Shown one piece after another: positions 37,330 through 47,151 of a stretch of DNA of 64,000 nucleotides. Position numbers and translations under genes: made by a program. This DNA comes from Lactiplantibacillus songbeiensis. GTDB taxonomy: Bacteria > Bacillota > Bacilli > Lactobacillales > Lactobacillaceae. The notes beneath the pieces are model-generated. The model saw only the letters and a list, made by a program, of their open reading frames with translations, ran no database searches and was not told the DNA's origin. Location of the stretch: the NCBI RefSeq assembly GCF_005405125.1, contig NZ_BJDL01000019.1, positions 1 through 64,000 of the forward strand, in the 5' to 3' direction. Within the stretch, counting starts at the first letter, position 1. Every line of letters begins with the position of its first letter.

Positions 37330-37379
37330 TTGCTTTTCAGAACGTTCGTTCGTATAATAAAAACACAAACAAATGTTCG
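37330..37379 (+). promoter_or_regulatory. promoter with two LexA-like (SOS) boxes
   Basis: A good sigma-A promoter, TTGCTT (37330-37335), 17 bases, TATAAT (37353-37358). Between the two hexamers sits GAACGTTCGTTCG (37340-37352), matching the Gram-positive SOS box GAAC-N4-GTTC exactly. A second box, CAAACAAATGTTCG (37366-37379), differs from CGAAC-N4-GTTCG at one base and lies 27 bp further on, over the likely transcription start. This placement suits direct repression by LexA. Confidence 0.65.
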
Positions 37380-37390
37380 AGGTGGCTAAT

Positions 37391-37726
37391 ATGCAAAATA
37401 AACAAACGCGTCTACAAACTATTTCTAAGAATTTCCAAACGTCGTATCGTCAAATTTTCGACGAGATTACGACCGCTGCTGCAGCCAATGCGCCCTTGCT
37501 TCCGCAAATGCCCGCCTTTCAACGGACATTGTTTTTGGAGCAAGCGCAGCAACGGCATTATCAAGTCATGTTGCAAATGCAGCCAGCCTTAACGCAAACG
37601 CACCCCTACAATATTCATGGGGTCTTAAAGACCCTATCGTCCGGACAACTCGTGTTAATCAACCGTGAAAAGCACCTGACCCATTTAATTAACTTAGATC
37701 AAATCCGTTATTTACAACGGGCTTAA
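37391..37726 (+). CDS. small protein of unknown function under SOS-type control, possibly YolD-like
   Basis: The ATG at 37391 follows GAGGTGG by five bases; an ATG six codons upstream would overlap the second LexA-like box. The 111-residue product is basic and Gln-rich, with no signal or membrane segment. The C-terminal part, roughly GVLKTLSSGQLVLINREKHLTHLINLDQI, has the spacing of a small beta domain like that of YolD proteins. Those are often LexA-regulated and found near Y-family polymerases. The family link is inference from shape and promoter, not a clear match. No polymerase gene is next to it; the convergent neighbour is opuCD. Confidence 0.6.
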   Translation: MQNKQTRLQTISKNFQTSYRQIFDEITTAAAANAPLLPQMPAFQRTLFLEQAQQRHYQVMLQMQPALTQTHPYNIHGVLKTLSSGQLVLINREKHLTHLINLDQIRYLQRA

Positions 37727-37739
37727 AACTTCATAATTC

Positions 37740-37806
37740 CTTGCATCAAAAGATGTGATCAGCTTCAATCAAACCTTGCCGATTGAACTGGTGTTTTTGA
37801 TGCAAA
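37740..37806. terminator. first long hairpin between the SOS-type gene and opuCD
   Basis: TTGCATCAAAA pairs with TTTTGATGCAA as outer arms, with an inner TTCAATC/GATTGAA stem. It follows the plus-strand stop by 14 bases and probably ends that transcript, though there is no long T run. Confidence 0.5.
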
Positions 37807-37807
37807 C

Positions 37808-37882
37808 AAAAAGATTGATGTTACAGTTCAACTAGCTTCCCTGAATGAGTTAGAATTGACGCCTGTAAATCAATCTTTTTTT
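37808..37882 (-). terminator. second long hairpin, terminator of the opuC operon
   Basis: AAAAAGATTGAT pairs with TCAATCTTTTT, with further inner pairing AACT/AGTT, over about 75 bases. T-runs occur on both strands, so it may serve both converging genes. Confidence 0.6.
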
Positions 37883-37889
37883 ATAACTT

Positions 37890-38543
37890 TTATTTCTGAG
37901 TTGGATCAGCTTTCTTTTCGATCCAACCTAAGATCAAGTCGGAGATGATCGCCATCAACGCCGTTGGTAAAGCCCCGGCTAAGATAATGGCGCCACCGTC
38001 CGTCGCATTGGTCCCACGAATAATGATATCACCTAATCCACCGGCACCCACGAAGGTTCCGATTGCGGTAATCCCAATCGCTAACACTAACGCGTTCCGC
38101 AACCCCGCCATGATAACGGATAAGGACAAAGGTAATTCCACGATCCGTAAAATCTGCCAACGGGTCATGCCCATCCCTTTACCAGAATCCAAGATTGTCG
38201 GACTGACATTTTGCATCCCAGTATAGGTATTCTTAATGATTGGCAGTAAGGCGTACAAGAAGACCGTCACAATAACGGTATTAACGCCTAATCCTAAGCC
38301 AATCATAATGATAGATAGCATCGCCAGCGATGGCACCGTCTGAATGACGTTTGCAATCGCAATCACTGTCGCACTCAACCGACTATGATGCGCAATAAAG
38401 ATCCCAATTGGAATCCCGATAATCGCCGCAAAAAGCACCCCGTAGATTGAAATCAAGAAGTGACGAGCAAATTGACTTAAGACGTACGCGCCGTTTTGTT
38501 GATAATAGTAAATCAATTGTTGCAGCATGTTCATATGAGCCAT
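37890..38543 (-). CDS. opuCD: osmoprotectant ABC transporter permease OpuCD
   Basis: Membrane subunit of a glycine betaine/carnitine/choline importer. The 217 residues have about five hydrophobic helices and the ABC-coupling loop DSGKGMGMTRWQILRIVELPLSL. Its ATG overlaps the opuCC stop by one base. It is the last gene of opuCA-opuCB-opuCC-opuCD. Uptake of compatible solutes under osmotic stress is the expected role; the substrate cannot be read from sequence. Confidence 0.92.
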   Translation of the reverse strand: MAHMNMLQQLIYYYQQNGAYVLSQFARHFLISIYGVLFAAIIGIPIGIFIAHHSRLSATVIAIANVIQTVPSLAMLSIIMIGLGLGVNTVIVTVFLYALLPIIKNTYTGMQNVSPTILDSGKGMGMTRWQILRIVELPLSLSVIMAGLRNALVLAIGITAIGTFVGAGGLGDIIIRGTNATDGGAIILAGALPTALMAIISDLILGWIEKKADPTQK

Positions 38544-39478
38544 TATTTGTCACTCCCTTCAAAATAGTTGTGTTGTTCAAGAAATTGCTTAGCAACGACT
38601 TCAGGTTCGACCAAGTCATTATCGACTTGATAATTCAAGTTTTGCATCGTCTTCAAGCTAATCTTACCGTTCAATCGTGATAAGATCGGCTTTAATTGCG
38701 GATGCTGCTTCAAGATGGCATTCGTCGCAACAGCACTAGCATTGTATGGTGGGAAGAAATTCTTATTATCTTTTAAGATTGTCAGATCATAACTCCCAAT
38801 CCGGCCATCCGTCGAATAACCCAGAATGGCATCCATCTTACCGGATTCCAAAGCATCATAGACTAACCCAATCTGCATCGGATAAGTCTTACCGAACTGG
38901 TAACCATACAGCGTTTGAAAGGCATCGTATCCGTCACCTTTTCGTTCCAACCAAGTTTGATCCAACCCGACCGTTAACTTAGACGCAACTTTCTTCATAT
39001 CACTAACCGTTTTCAAGTTGTACTTTTTGGCCGTTTGCTTCGTCACCATAAAGGCATACGTATCCGCAAATCCATATGATGGGAAGTAGTGCATTTGATA
39101 TTTGGTATTAAACTGATCTTTAACTTTTTGGTCAGTTTCCTTGATGTGGGCCCGGTCGACTTTTTCACCTAAAATCGTGGATAAGTCAGTCCCGGTATAC
39201 CGAATCGCAGAGATATCAGCTTGCTTACTCTTCAGTGCATTGAAACTAACCGTCCCAGAACCCAAGTTGTTAATAATAGTCGTATTCAGCTTAGAATAGT
39301 GCTGAATCATATCTTGGATCATATAGGCCATAATCTGTTGTTCCGTCGTGTTTTGTGAGGCAATCCGTACCGTATCTGATGACGTACCGGCTAAGCCTGG
39401 AAAGCCACATCCCGCTAAGACAAAGACACTGGCAACCGTGGCAACGGCACCTAAAATCCATTTTTTAATCTTTCGCAT
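38543..39478 (-). CDS. opuCC: osmoprotectant ABC transporter substrate-binding lipoprotein OpuCC
   Basis: The extracellular ligand-binding lipoprotein. The start is the ATG at 39478 (MRKIKKWILGAVATVAS), with AAGGAGGG upstream; 14 further codons upstream would overlap opuCB. The signal peptide ends in the lipobox LAGC at about residue 23. The mature protein (about 290 residues) is an OpuAC-type fold with VRIASQNTTEQQIMAYM, DISAIRYTGTDL and DAILGYSTDG. 311 residues. Confidence 0.94.
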   Translation of the reverse strand: MRKIKKWILGAVATVASVFVLAGCGFPGLAGTSSDTVRIASQNTTEQQIMAYMIQDMIQHYSKLNTTIINNLGSGTVSFNALKSKQADISAIRYTGTDLSTILGEKVDRAHIKETDQKVKDQFNTKYQMHYFPSYGFADTYAFMVTKQTAKKYNLKTVSDMKKVASKLTVGLDQTWLERKGDGYDAFQTLYGYQFGKTYPMQIGLVYDALESGKMDAILGYSTDGRIGSYDLTILKDNKNFFPPYNASAVATNAILKQHPQLKPILSRLNGKISLKTMQNLNYQVDNDLVEPEVVAKQFLEQHNYFEGSDK

Positions 39479-39491
39479 GTCGTTTCCCTCC

Positions 39492-40121
39492 TTACGCCTG
39501 TGACGTCCGTGGGGTAACAACGGCTTCTAATTTACCCAATAACCAATCAACAATTAACGCTAAAATAATCACGGGAATCGAACCGCCCAAAATCAAATCA
39601 GTCCGATACAAGTTTAAACCATTGAAAATAAAGTCCCCTAAACCACCAGCACCAATATAAGACGCCAGAGCGGCCCAAGCAATTACATAGGTCGCGGACA
39701 AACGAATCCCGGACATGATCACCGGAGCAGCCATTGGCACTTCCACTTTAATAATGGATTGCCACCCGGTCAGTCCCATCCCTTTGGCCGCATCAATCAG
39801 CGACGGTTCGACATCTTCCATCCCCAGATACGTATTCCGTAAAATGGGTAACAATGAATAGATGAACAACGCCACAATGGCTGGAATGGCGCCAATCCCG
39901 AAAAACGGAATCATTAGGGCTAATAAGGCCATTGCGGGAATCGTCTGTAGCATACTGGCAATTGCCATCACGACATTAGCAATCTTTTTAACGCGTGTTA
40001 ACAAAATGCCCAGCGGGACCGCCACAATAATCCCTAACGCCAACGCAATCGCTGAGATGTAGATATGTTGCCATGTCTTCATCAGCAGTTGTGTGCCGTA
40101 TGTTTGTAAGAACGTGATCAT
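39492..40121 (-). CDS. opuCB: osmoprotectant ABC transporter permease OpuCB
   Basis: The second permease, 209 residues, with about five membrane helices. The coupling loop is [22 protein letters not shown], closely parallel to opuCD, so the two arose by duplication. Its ATG overlaps the opuCA stop by four bases. Confidence 0.92.
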   Translation of the reverse strand: MITFLQTYGTQLLMKTWQHIYISAIALALGIIVAVPLGILLTRVKKIANVVMAIASMLQTIPAMALLALMIPFFGIGAIPAIVALFIYSLLPILRNTYLGMEDVEPSLIDAAKGMGLTGWQSIIKVEVPMAAPVIMSGIRLSATYVIAWAALASYIGAGGLGDFIFNGLNLYRTDLILGGSIPVIILALIVDWLLGKLEAVVTPRTSQA

Positions 40122-41347
40122 TGCTGATCACCGCCTTCAGCGCCAGTCTGATCATTGGCTTTAGCCTTGGTGGTATCCTCTCCGTGATGAATGTTATCGG
40201 ATTCTTCATCTTCTTCTTCGTCACCCCAAAGGGCATCATAAACAATATCGACCAAGGTCGCCCGGGTGACAATCCCAACTAAACGATGTTGATCATCTAC
40301 AACCGGAATATTCTTAAACCCGCGTTTCAAGATCCGTTCAACCGTATCCCGAATCAACGAGTTTGACTGAACATAGAAGATATCACGTTTCATAATATCA
40401 TCCACACTGGTGGCGGAATTAAAGCTGTAATCCACATCTTCAATCCCAATCATGCCCTTAAGAATACCAGCTTCATCGGTCACTAAGAGTGAATCGACCC
40501 GCTTGTCATGCATTAACCGTAAGGCCGCTGTTAAAGACTTACCAGGAGTGGTTGCGATTGGACTCTTTAACATGACTTGTCCAACCGTCGTGATACTTGG
40601 ACGGGCTTGAATCAAGCGGTCTTTCCCAATCAGATTCTCAACGAATTCGTTAGCGGGATGCCGTAAGATACCATCGGGTGTATCCACTTGCATAATCTTA
40701 CCGCCGTCCATGACGACAATCCGCGTGGATAATTTCAACGCTTCATCCATATCATGAGTGACAAAGACGAAGGTCTTGCCAAGTCGTTCTTGCAAATCTT
40801 TAACTAAGTCTTGCAAGGCTTCGCGGGTAATTGGGTCCAACGCCCCAAAAGGTTCATCCATTAAGACTAAGTCCTGATTAGCGGCTAAGGCCCGGACAAC
40901 CCCGATCCGTTGTTGTTGCCCACCAGATAGTTCGGATGGATAACGATCCAAGTAATCTTCTGGCAATTCAACTAACTTAATCATTTCTTTAGCCCGTTCA
41001 TTCATCTTATCTTGGGGCCACTTTAATAATTTCGGTACCATCGTAATATTGTCGCGAATCGTCATATGTGGCATCAAACCAATATTTTGAATGACGTAAC
41101 CAATCTTGCGCCGTAACTTAACGGGGTCCATCTGGCCAATATCTTGACCCTCGAGCTTAATTGTCCCCGAAGTCTGACTCAACATCCGATTAATCATTCG
41201 CATCGTAGTCGTTTTCCCTGAACCAGACGTTCCGATGAAGCAGACAAATTCACCTTTTTCGATTTCCAAATTAAAATCTTCGACAGCAACTTTGCCACCG
41301 GGATAAGTTTTGTTCAAATGTTCCATTGTCAGAAACAACCTCATCAC
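40118..41347 (-). CDS. opuCA: osmoprotectant ABC transporter ATP-binding protein OpuCA with CBS domains
   Basis: The ATPase subunit. Walker [11 protein letters not shown]-loop [13 protein letters not shown], signature [10 protein letters not shown], Walker [13 protein letters not shown] and the H-loop FVTHD fill about 1-245. Two CBS domains (about 255-375) are the ionic strength sensor in this family. A very acidic tail (DEEEDEESD) follows. The start is not certain: GTG 41347 and the ATG next to it have GGAG very close, and an ATG at residue 8 is possible. First gene of the operon. Confidence 0.93.
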   Translation of the reverse strand: MMRLFLTMEHLNKTYPGGKVAVEDFNLEIEKGEFVCFIGTSGSGKTTTMRMINRMLSQTSGTIKLEGQDIGQMDPVKLRRKIGYVIQNIGLMPHMTIRDNITMVPKLLKWPQDKMNERAKEMIKLVELPEDYLDRYPSELSGGQQQRIGVVRALAANQDLVLMDEPFGALDPITREALQDLVKDLQERLGKTFVFVTHDMDEALKLSTRIVVMDGGKIMQVDTPDGILRHPANEFVENLIGKDRLIQARPSITTVGQVMLKSPIATTPGKSLTAALRLMHDKRVDSLLVTDEAGILKGMIGIEDVDYSFNSATSVDDIMKRDIFYVQSNSLIRDTVERILKRGFKNIPVVDDQHRLVGIVTRATLVDIVYDALWGDEEEDEESDNIHHGEDTTKAKANDQTGAEGGDQQ

Positions 41348-41491
41348 TCCAATCTTTTTATTATTATAAATTACTAATTTAAAGCATTACACATTAAATG
41401 ATAACTTATACTGAAACCTAATTGCAAACAACTCGTCATACAATCATTATATTTATCATTATTTTTCAACGTCGAAAACCTAATTAGACGC

Positions 41492-41524
41492 CAAAAAGAG
41501 CCTGCATGAAAAATCTCAGGCTCT
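41492..41524 (-). terminator. terminator of recN
   Basis: AGAGCCTG pairs with CAGGCTCT around a 12-base loop, followed by TTTTTGG on the minus strand. Confidence 0.8.
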
Positions 41525-41541
41525 ATCACGTTAGACGGACA

Positions 41542-43236
41542 TTATTCAGCTTTTTCTTCGCCAGCCAGCCGTAACAGTTCTTCCGCATGTTCCAGCGATA
41601 ACTTGGTCACTTTGGTCCCAGCTAGCATCCGGGCTAATTCTTGAACCCGTGACTTTTGATCCATCTTCGTGACGCTGGTCTTGGTCCGCTGACCCGTAAT
41701 CTTCTTGGCGATAAAGTAATGATGATCGCTCATCGCCGCTACTTGTGGCAAATGAGTGATACATAATACTTGTGAGAATCGGGCAATCCCACTAATTTTT
41801 TCAGCAATTGCCTGGGCCACACGCCCACTGACCCCAGTGTCAACTTCATCAAAGATAATACTGGTAATCCCTTGTGATTCTGAGAAGATCGTCTTCAAAG
41901 CCAGCATCATCCGCGACAATTCCCCACCTGAAGCAATCTTCGCTAATGGTCGCATCCGTTCACCGGGGTTGGTCTGGATGTAGAATTCGACACTATCTAA
42001 ACCACTGCGAAAAATTTGCCCCTTCGTTGGCTTAAAACGAACTTCAAAGACGGCTTTATCCATATATAAATCTTTTAATTCTTGATGAATTTGGCGTTGT
42101 AATGTCTTGGCACAAGTTCGCCGCTTATCTGATAATTGCCGACCAGTCGCTAACAAGGCATCCTTTTTCTCGGCAACCCGTTGTGACAGGCCTTCACTAT
42201 TTTCTTCCGAATCCGTCATCTTTGCTAGTTCAGCTGAGATTTTCTTGTAGTAATCCAAGACCTGCTGCTCAGAATCACCATACTTACGTTTCAGTTGGCC
42301 TAAGACATCTAGCCGTTGTTCAATCTCATCTAAGCGCCCTTCGTCAAATTCTTGCAAGTCTAATTGATTCGAGATCTGACCCGCCGCATCTTGTAACGCA
42401 TAAAAGGCATTTTTAACATTCACTGTAATTTCGTTAAAGGCGGGGTCTAAGTTGGCAATTGTCTCAAGCGCATTCATCGCCGTCCCAACTGTATCGACTG
42501 CCCCCGGCGTTTCTTCCCCATCAGCTAATAAGGTATAGCTTTGCCGCAAGGCTTGGTTAATCGTTTGATAGTTGTCTAAGCGATCGCGTTCGGCCGTTAA
42601 TTCAGCTTCTTCACCAACCCGCACTTGAGCTGCTGAAATCTCTTCCACTTGGAAGTTCAGCATGTCTAAGCGCTGAGCCCATTCTTTTTCATTCGCGTTT
42701 TTTTGACGCAGTTCTTGATTTAACTGTTGATAATCTTCATATTGTTGCCGATATTTGGTTTTCAGTTTGCGAATCTTGCCAGCCGCAAATTCATCTAACA
42801 GCCCTAAGTGTTTATCTGGTTGCATCAGTTCTTGGTGCTCATTTTGACCATGAATATCGACGATGGTCTCGCCAATCCGTTTTAACGTGGTGGTGTTGAC
42901 TAGCATGCCGTTAATTCGACAAGTATTACGACCACTTTTGGCAATCTCGCGCTGCAAGATCACGGTATTGTCCGCGTGATCAATCCCCGCTTCATCGAGC
43001 AACTGCGCAGTCACGCCATCAGCTGGCAGAATAAACATCCCTTGTAAGACCGCTTTATCGGCGCCCGTCCGGATGAATTCTTGTGACCCGCGACCACCAG
43101 CTAATAACCCGACCGCATCAATAATAATTGACTTACCGGCCCCCGTCTCCCCAGTCAGAACGGTCATCCCATTTTCAAAGGCAATATCTAAATGTTCAAT
43201 AATAGCAAAATTAGTAATTGAAAGTTCTTGTAACAC
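41542..43236 (-). CDS. recN: DNA repair protein RecN
   Basis: An SMC-like ATPase recruited early to double-strand breaks. The 564 residues have Walker A TGETGAGKSIIIDA, a central coiled coil (about 150-370), the signature ASGGELSRMMLAL and Walker B IIFDEVDTGVSG. It lies after argR, as in Bacillus, but a terminator separates the two genes. Confidence 0.96.
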   Translation of the reverse strand: MLQELSITNFAIIEHLDIAFENGMTVLTGETGAGKSIIIDAVGLLAGGRGSQEFIRTGADKAVLQGMFILPADGVTAQLLDEAGIDHADNTVILQREIAKSGRNTCRINGMLVNTTTLKRIGETIVDIHGQNEHQELMQPDKHLGLLDEFAAGKIRKLKTKYRQQYEDYQQLNQELRQKNANEKEWAQRLDMLNFQVEEISAAQVRVGEEAELTAERDRLDNYQTINQALRQSYTLLADGEETPGAVDTVGTAMNALETIANLDPAFNEITVNVKNAFYALQDAAGQISNQLDLQEFDEGRLDEIEQRLDVLGQLKRKYGDSEQQVLDYYKKISAELAKMTDSEENSEGLSQRVAEKKDALLATGRQLSDKRRTCAKTLQRQIHQELKDLYMDKAVFEVRFKPTKGQIFRSGLDSVEFYIQTNPGERMRPLAKIASGGELSRMMLALKTIFSESQGITSIIFDEVDTGVSGRVAQAIAEKISGIARFSQVLCITHLPQVAAMSDHHYFIAKKITGQRTKTSVTKMDQKSRVQELARMLAGTKVTKLSLEHAEELLRLAGEEKAE

Positions 43237-43250
43237 CGCGATTCCTCCCT

Positions 43251-43288
43251 AAAAAAAACGACCCGCCACAGAAACTGTGCGCAGGTCT
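43251..43288 (-). terminator. terminator of argR
   Basis: GACCTGCGCACAG pairs with CTGTGGCGGGTC around TTT, followed by eight T on the minus strand. Confidence 0.88.
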
Positions 43289-43309
43289 GTGATAACCATC
43301 CAGTCAACC

Positions 43310-43768
43310 TTAGTTATCGCTTAATAGTCGCTGAAGCGTTTGTTGTAAATCCAAGGTGGCATCCAGCGACTTGCCGATGATTAATACAGTATCATCATCG
43401 CCTAACGTCCCAAAGACATTGTCATAGTGCATCGCTTCAATCAACGACGCTAACGCGGGTCCGTTTCCAGGTAAAACCTTGATCAACACGAATTTATCTT
43501 GCGTCGCATAAGACACGTAAGCATCCTTTAACGTCCGCCGCAACTTCTTTTCCGTATCCATCTTCTTTTGGACCGGCATACTATAATGGTAGCCGCCCGT
43601 CACCGAGGGCACTTTGACCAGTTGCATGTCTTTAATATCTCGCGAAATTGTGGCCTGCGTGACATCAATATTCTCGGCACGTAATAATCTGACAAAGTCT
43701 TCTTGTCGTTCAATTTCGTTTGAACTTAACAATCGTTTAATATAGCGTTGGCGTTCTTGCTTCTTCAA
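43310..43768 (-). CDS. argR: arginine repressor ArgR/AhrC family
   Basis: A hexameric arginine-responsive regulator of arginine synthesis and catabolism. The TTG at 43768 (LKKQERQRYIKRLL read as Met) is chosen, with GGGGGTG six bases upstream, giving 152 residues; the frame itself is open to 43828. The N-terminal winged helix has TQATISRDIKDMQLVKV. The C-terminal arginine-binding domain has GNGPALASLIEA and GTLGDDDT. A TGCATAAATATGAA-like palindrome near 43824-43838 could be an ARG box for autoregulation, but the match is weak. It is preceded by tlyA. Confidence 0.94.
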   Translation of the reverse strand: MKKQERQRYIKRLLSSNEIERQEDFVRLLRAENIDVTQATISRDIKDMQLVKVPSVTGGYHYSMPVQKKMDTEKKLRRTLKDAYVSYATQDKFVLIKVLPGNGPALASLIEAMHYDNVFGTLGDDDTVLIIGKSLDATLDLQQTLQRLLSDN

Positions 43769-43856
43769 ACCGATCACCCCCGGAGTCTTTCTGATAACTT
43801 TATAGTCATATGATAAGCTATTATGCATAAATATGAAAGGCTCGTTTTAAAATCGC

Positions 43857-44672
43857 TTACTTATTCAATTGATCGTAAGCATTTTGTTGGGTCTGTTCGA
43901 TCGAAACTGTCGGCGCAATCGTCGCAGTCTGGTCAGTCGCTTGCAAATGAATCAAGAATTCAATATTGCCTTCGCCACCCTTGATTGGTGAATAATCCAA
44001 CCCTAAGACGTTATAACCGGCCGTTTGGGCGAAGGTCACAATATCCGTTAAAACGCCAGTATGCACACTGTGGTCACGTACAATCCCATGTTTGCCGACA
44101 TTTTCACGACCAGCTTCGAATTGTGGCTTAATCAACGCGACCACTTCACCACCGTTTTCAATAATCGCATGTAATGGCGGTAAGATGAGATGCAGCGAAA
44201 TGAAAGACACGTCAATGGACGCAAAACTTGGTTGGCCACGCGTAAAGTCCGCTAACTTGCTGTAACGGAAGTTCGTATGTTCCATGACTTCAACGCGTGG
44301 GTCTTGCCGCAGCTTCCAAACAAGTTGATTGCTACCGACATCTAGCGCATAGCTCATTTGCGCCCCATTTTGTAACATCACATCGGTGAAACCGCCCGTG
44401 GAAGAGCCAATGTCCAACACAATACGATCACTAACGTCAATCTCAAAACTCTTTAACGCTTTCTCTAACTTCAAGCCGCCCCGTGAGACGTACGGCATCG
44501 GCTTGCCTTTTAAATGTAATTCAGTCGTGACTGGAATCTTCACACCCGGCTTATCCAGCCGTTCTTCATTGACCCCTAAGATTTCACCAGCCATTACTGC
44601 CCGCTTGGCTTTCTCGCGTGTGTCAAATAACCCCTGTTGTACTAATAAGACGTCGATCCGTTCTTTTTCCAT
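43857..44672 (-). CDS. TlyA family rRNA methyltransferase/hemolysin-like protein
   Basis: A 271-residue protein with an N-terminal S4 RNA-binding domain (about 4-65, RIDVLLVQQGLFDTREKAKRA) and an FtsJ-like methyltransferase domain with DIGSSTGGFTDVML. Mycobacterial homologues 2'-O-methylate 16S and 23S rRNA; the Firmicutes YqxC proteins are less studied. It lies between ispA and argR, as in Bacillus. Confidence 0.92.
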   Translation of the reverse strand: MEKERIDVLLVQQGLFDTREKAKRAVMAGEILGVNEERLDKPGVKIPVTTELHLKGKPMPYVSRGGLKLEKALKSFEIDVSDRIVLDIGSSTGGFTDVMLQNGAQMSYALDVGSNQLVWKLRQDPRVEVMEHTNFRYSKLADFTRGQPSFASIDVSFISLHLILPPLHAIIENGGEVVALIKPQFEAGRENVGKHGIVRDHSVHTGVLTDIVTFAQTAGYNVLGLDYSPIKGGEGNIEFLIHLQATDQTATIAPTVSIEQTQQNAYDQLNK

Positions 44673-44683
44673 CTAATAATCCT

Positions 44684-45574
44684 CTAATTCGTAAAATACG
44701 TTAAAAATGATGCTAATAACGCGGTATCTGTCTGACTTAACGCTTCCGTGCGGTCGAGGGCCGTTTGCGCACTCGCCACCGCCGTTTTCAACGCTTGTCG
44801 CGCACCGGCAAGCCCCAACAAACCGGGATACGTATTCTTATGTTCACCAGCATCCTTATGCGTCGCTTTTCCAAGTTGCGCCGGCGTACTGGTAACATCC
44901 AAAATATCATCATAAATCTGAAAAGCTAACCCAAAAGCATCGCCAAACGCGGTCAATGCGGCTTGAACTGGTTCACTAACACCAGCCTGAATGGCTCCCG
45001 CCAAGACGGCATAGTGAATCAAGGCCCCCGTCTTTTCGCGATGTAATTGTTGCAAGACGGGTAAGGTCAATTGCGTCCCCGTCGATTTAACATCAGCGAC
45101 TTGACCGGCAACCATCCCTTGTGGCCCTGCGGCTTGCGCCAAGCCTAACGTCAGCTTAGCCAGTTTGTCCGCTGGCAAGCCGCTATCAGCCAACCATTGA
45201 AAGGCTAATGGCTGCAGCGCATCGCCCGCTAGAATCGCCAAGTCTTCACCAAACTTGACATGACTGGTTGGCTGGCCACGGCGCAAGGCATCATTATCCA
45301 TGGCTGGTAAATCGTCATGGATTAACGAATAAGTATGCATTAACTCCAGCGCCACACTAGCCCGTAATTCCGCGGCCGTAATCGGCTGGTTAAACGTGGT
45401 CAATACCGCTAAACTCAATAGCGGCCGCAACCGTTTGCCACCAGCTAAGACCGAATAACGCATGGCAGCCGTTAACTCAACGCGATCACTGACCTCACGT
45501 AGATTCTCATCTAAGTAAGTATTCACACGTGGCACCCAAGTTGCTTCAAAATCGGCTAATAACTGCCTATTCAT
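44684..45574 (-). CDS. ispA: polyprenyl (farnesyl) diphosphate synthase
   Basis: Condenses IPP with allylic diphosphates. The first Asp-rich motif [10 protein letters not shown] and the second QIYDDILD are present, as are GGKRLRP and YSLIHDD. The frame is open 15 codons upstream, but [14 protein letters not shown] at 45574 overlaps the xseB stop by eight bases and gives 295 residues. The ribosome site is weak, which fits translational coupling to xseB. Product chain length is inferred, not read. Confidence 0.93.
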   Translation of the reverse strand: MNRQLLADFEATWVPRVNTYLDENLREVSDRVELTAAMRYSVLAGGKRLRPLLSLAVLTTFNQPITAAELRASVALELMHTYSLIHDDLPAMDNDALRRGQPTSHVKFGEDLAILAGDALQPLAFQWLADSGLPADKLAKLTLGLAQAAGPQGMVAGQVADVKSTGTQLTLPVLQQLHREKTGALIHYAVLAGAIQAGVSEPVQAALTAFGDAFGLAFQIYDDILDVTSTPAQLGKATHKDAGEHKNTYPGLLGLAGARQALKTAVASAQTALDRTEALSQTDTALLASFLTYFTN

Positions 45575-45806
45575 TGACGTCAGGGGCTTTCGGTTGTTCA
45601 AATGGCACTTCATTGCCATTTTCGTCCATCATCTTTGTTAACGTCTTTTCGGCTCCAGCAAGGGTGGCTTGTAATTGTTTACTCAAAGCGACGCCCTTTT
45701 GGAACTGGTCTAAAGCTTGTTCCAATGGGACATCGCCGCTTTCTAATTGGTTTACGATTGTTTCTAAACTGGTTAAGTTTGCTTCAAAAGTTGGTTTATC
45801 AGCCAT
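45567..45806 (-). CDS. xseB: exodeoxyribonuclease VII small subunit
   Basis: The 79-residue XseB, starting [18 protein letters not shown], with GGAGG eight bases upstream; upstream codons in the same frame lie inside xseA. It contains the typical [21 protein letters not shown]. It overlaps xseA by eight bases and ispA by eight bases. Confidence 0.95.
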   Translation of the reverse strand: MADKPTFEANLTSLETIVNQLESGDVPLEQALDQFQKGVALSKQLQATLAGAEKTLTKMMDENGNEVPFEQPKAPDVNE

Positions 45807-47151
45807 TTGTTTTTCCTCCATCGACCTTACTAATTTTCGCCGTTGCTTGCCCATCTGCCAAGTGAATCTGGACAGTCTGGTCTGGCGCTAAGGCAGTTGC
45901 CGAACGCACAATCTGATCATCGTGTGTGACAAAGGCATAGCCCCGCCCCATAATCTTCAACGGACTCAATAGATCCAGCGATTGAATGGCACGTGCCAGC
46001 TGTTGCTGCTTGGCGTTCATCAATAGCGTGGTCCCGCGATTAAGTCGTTGTTGCAGATTGGTTAATTGGGTCTGTGCTTGACGAACCCGATGAATCGGGG
46101 TCTGCTGAGCCAGCCGTTGCGTCACTCGTTGCGCTTGTTGTTGCGCCTGTGCCACATTTTGTTGGCCAGCTTGCTTTAAACGTTCATTTAAAAAATCTAA
46201 TTTCTGTAAATAGCCTTCATACAGCCGATTCGGTTGGGTAAAGACGTAGGATGCTTGTAGCTTAGCGAGACGTTGCCGATCATGTTGGACCAGGTTCTGA
46301 AAAGCATTGAAGACTCGGGTCTGGTCCTGATTAAGTTGCAGCATAACTTCATTGAAGACTGGCACCGCAAGTTCTGCGGCCGCGGTCGGTGTCGCCGCTC
46401 GGACATCCGCTACAAGGTCGGCAATCGTCGTATCGGTTTCATGACCGACTGACGAGATCACGGGCAAGGCACTGTCCGCAATCGCTCGCGCCACCACTTC
46501 TTCATTAAACGGCCATAAATCTTCGATCGAACCACCCCCACGCCCAATAATCAGCGTGTCAAAGTTGCCCGCTTGATTAGCCCGGGCGATTTGTCGCGCA
46601 ATCTCTGGTGCAGCCGCATCACCTTGCACTTGGGCGGGATACAGCACAATCTGTGCAATTGGAAAGCGGCGACGCGTGGTCGTGATAATATCACGAATAA
46701 CCGCCCCGCTTGGACTAGTCACCACAGCGATTCGTTTAGGGAAACGCGGCAAGGGCTTTTTAGCCGCACTAAATAGCCCTTCCGTTGCTAACTTCTTTTT
46801 TAATTGTTCATAAGCTTGATACAAGGCCCCCACGCCATCGGGTTCCATGCGTTCAATATAAATCTGATAGCTACCGCTGGGTTCATATAACCCAATCCGG
46901 CCAACGACCATGACTTTCATCCCAACTTCTGGTTGAAATTTCACTTTGGCAAAAGCCGAGCGAAACATGATGGCTGAAATCTTGGCATGGTCATCTTTGA
47001 GACTAAAATATTGATGGGCATTCGCCCGCGGACGATAGTTAGAAATCTCCCCCGTTAAATAGACTTTGCCTAGATACGGATCAACTTCAAATTTACGTTT
47101 TAAATATTGGGTCAACGCGGAGACTGTCAAGTAATCTTGACTGTTACTCAC
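45799..47151 (-). CDS. xseA: exodeoxyribonuclease VII large subunit
   Basis: The catalytic subunit of the single-strand exonuclease. The N-terminal OB fold (about 5-100) has [22 protein letters not shown]. The catalytic core has [26 protein letters not shown] and [16 protein letters not shown], and a C-terminal Gln-rich coiled region (about 265-400) follows. 450 residues. Its start overlaps the folD stop by eight bases. Confidence 0.96.
   Translation of the reverse strand: MSNSQDYLTVSALTQYLKRKFEVDPYLGKVYLTGEISNYRPRANAHQYFSLKDDHAKISAIMFRSAFAKVKFQPEVGMKVMVVGRIGLYEPSGSYQIYIERMEPDGVGALYQAYEQLKKKLATEGLFSAAKKPLPRFPKRIAVVTSPSGAVIRDIITTTRRRFPIAQIVLYPAQVQGDAAAPEIARQIARANQAGNFDTLIIGRGGGSIEDLWPFNEEVVARAIADSALPVISSVGHETDTTIADLVADVRAATPTAAAELAVPVFNEVMLQLNQDQTRVFNAFQNLVQHDRQRLAKLQASYVFTQPNRLYEGYLQKLDFLNERLKQAGQQNVAQAQQQAQRVTQRLAQQTPIHRVRQAQTQLTNLQQRLNRGTTLLMNAKQQQLARAIQSLDLLSPLKIMGRGYAFVTHDDQIVRSATALAPDQTVQIHLADGQATAKISKVDGGKTNG

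Noticed and set aside
43822-43842. An ARG box as a firm operator upstream of argR
   Set aside because: The palindrome is AT-rich and only loosely fits the consensus, so it is mentioned in the argR entry but not listed as a site.
45855-45891. A plus-strand frame over the xseB/xseA junction
   Set aside because: It is a shadow of two clear minus-strand genes with family-level matches.
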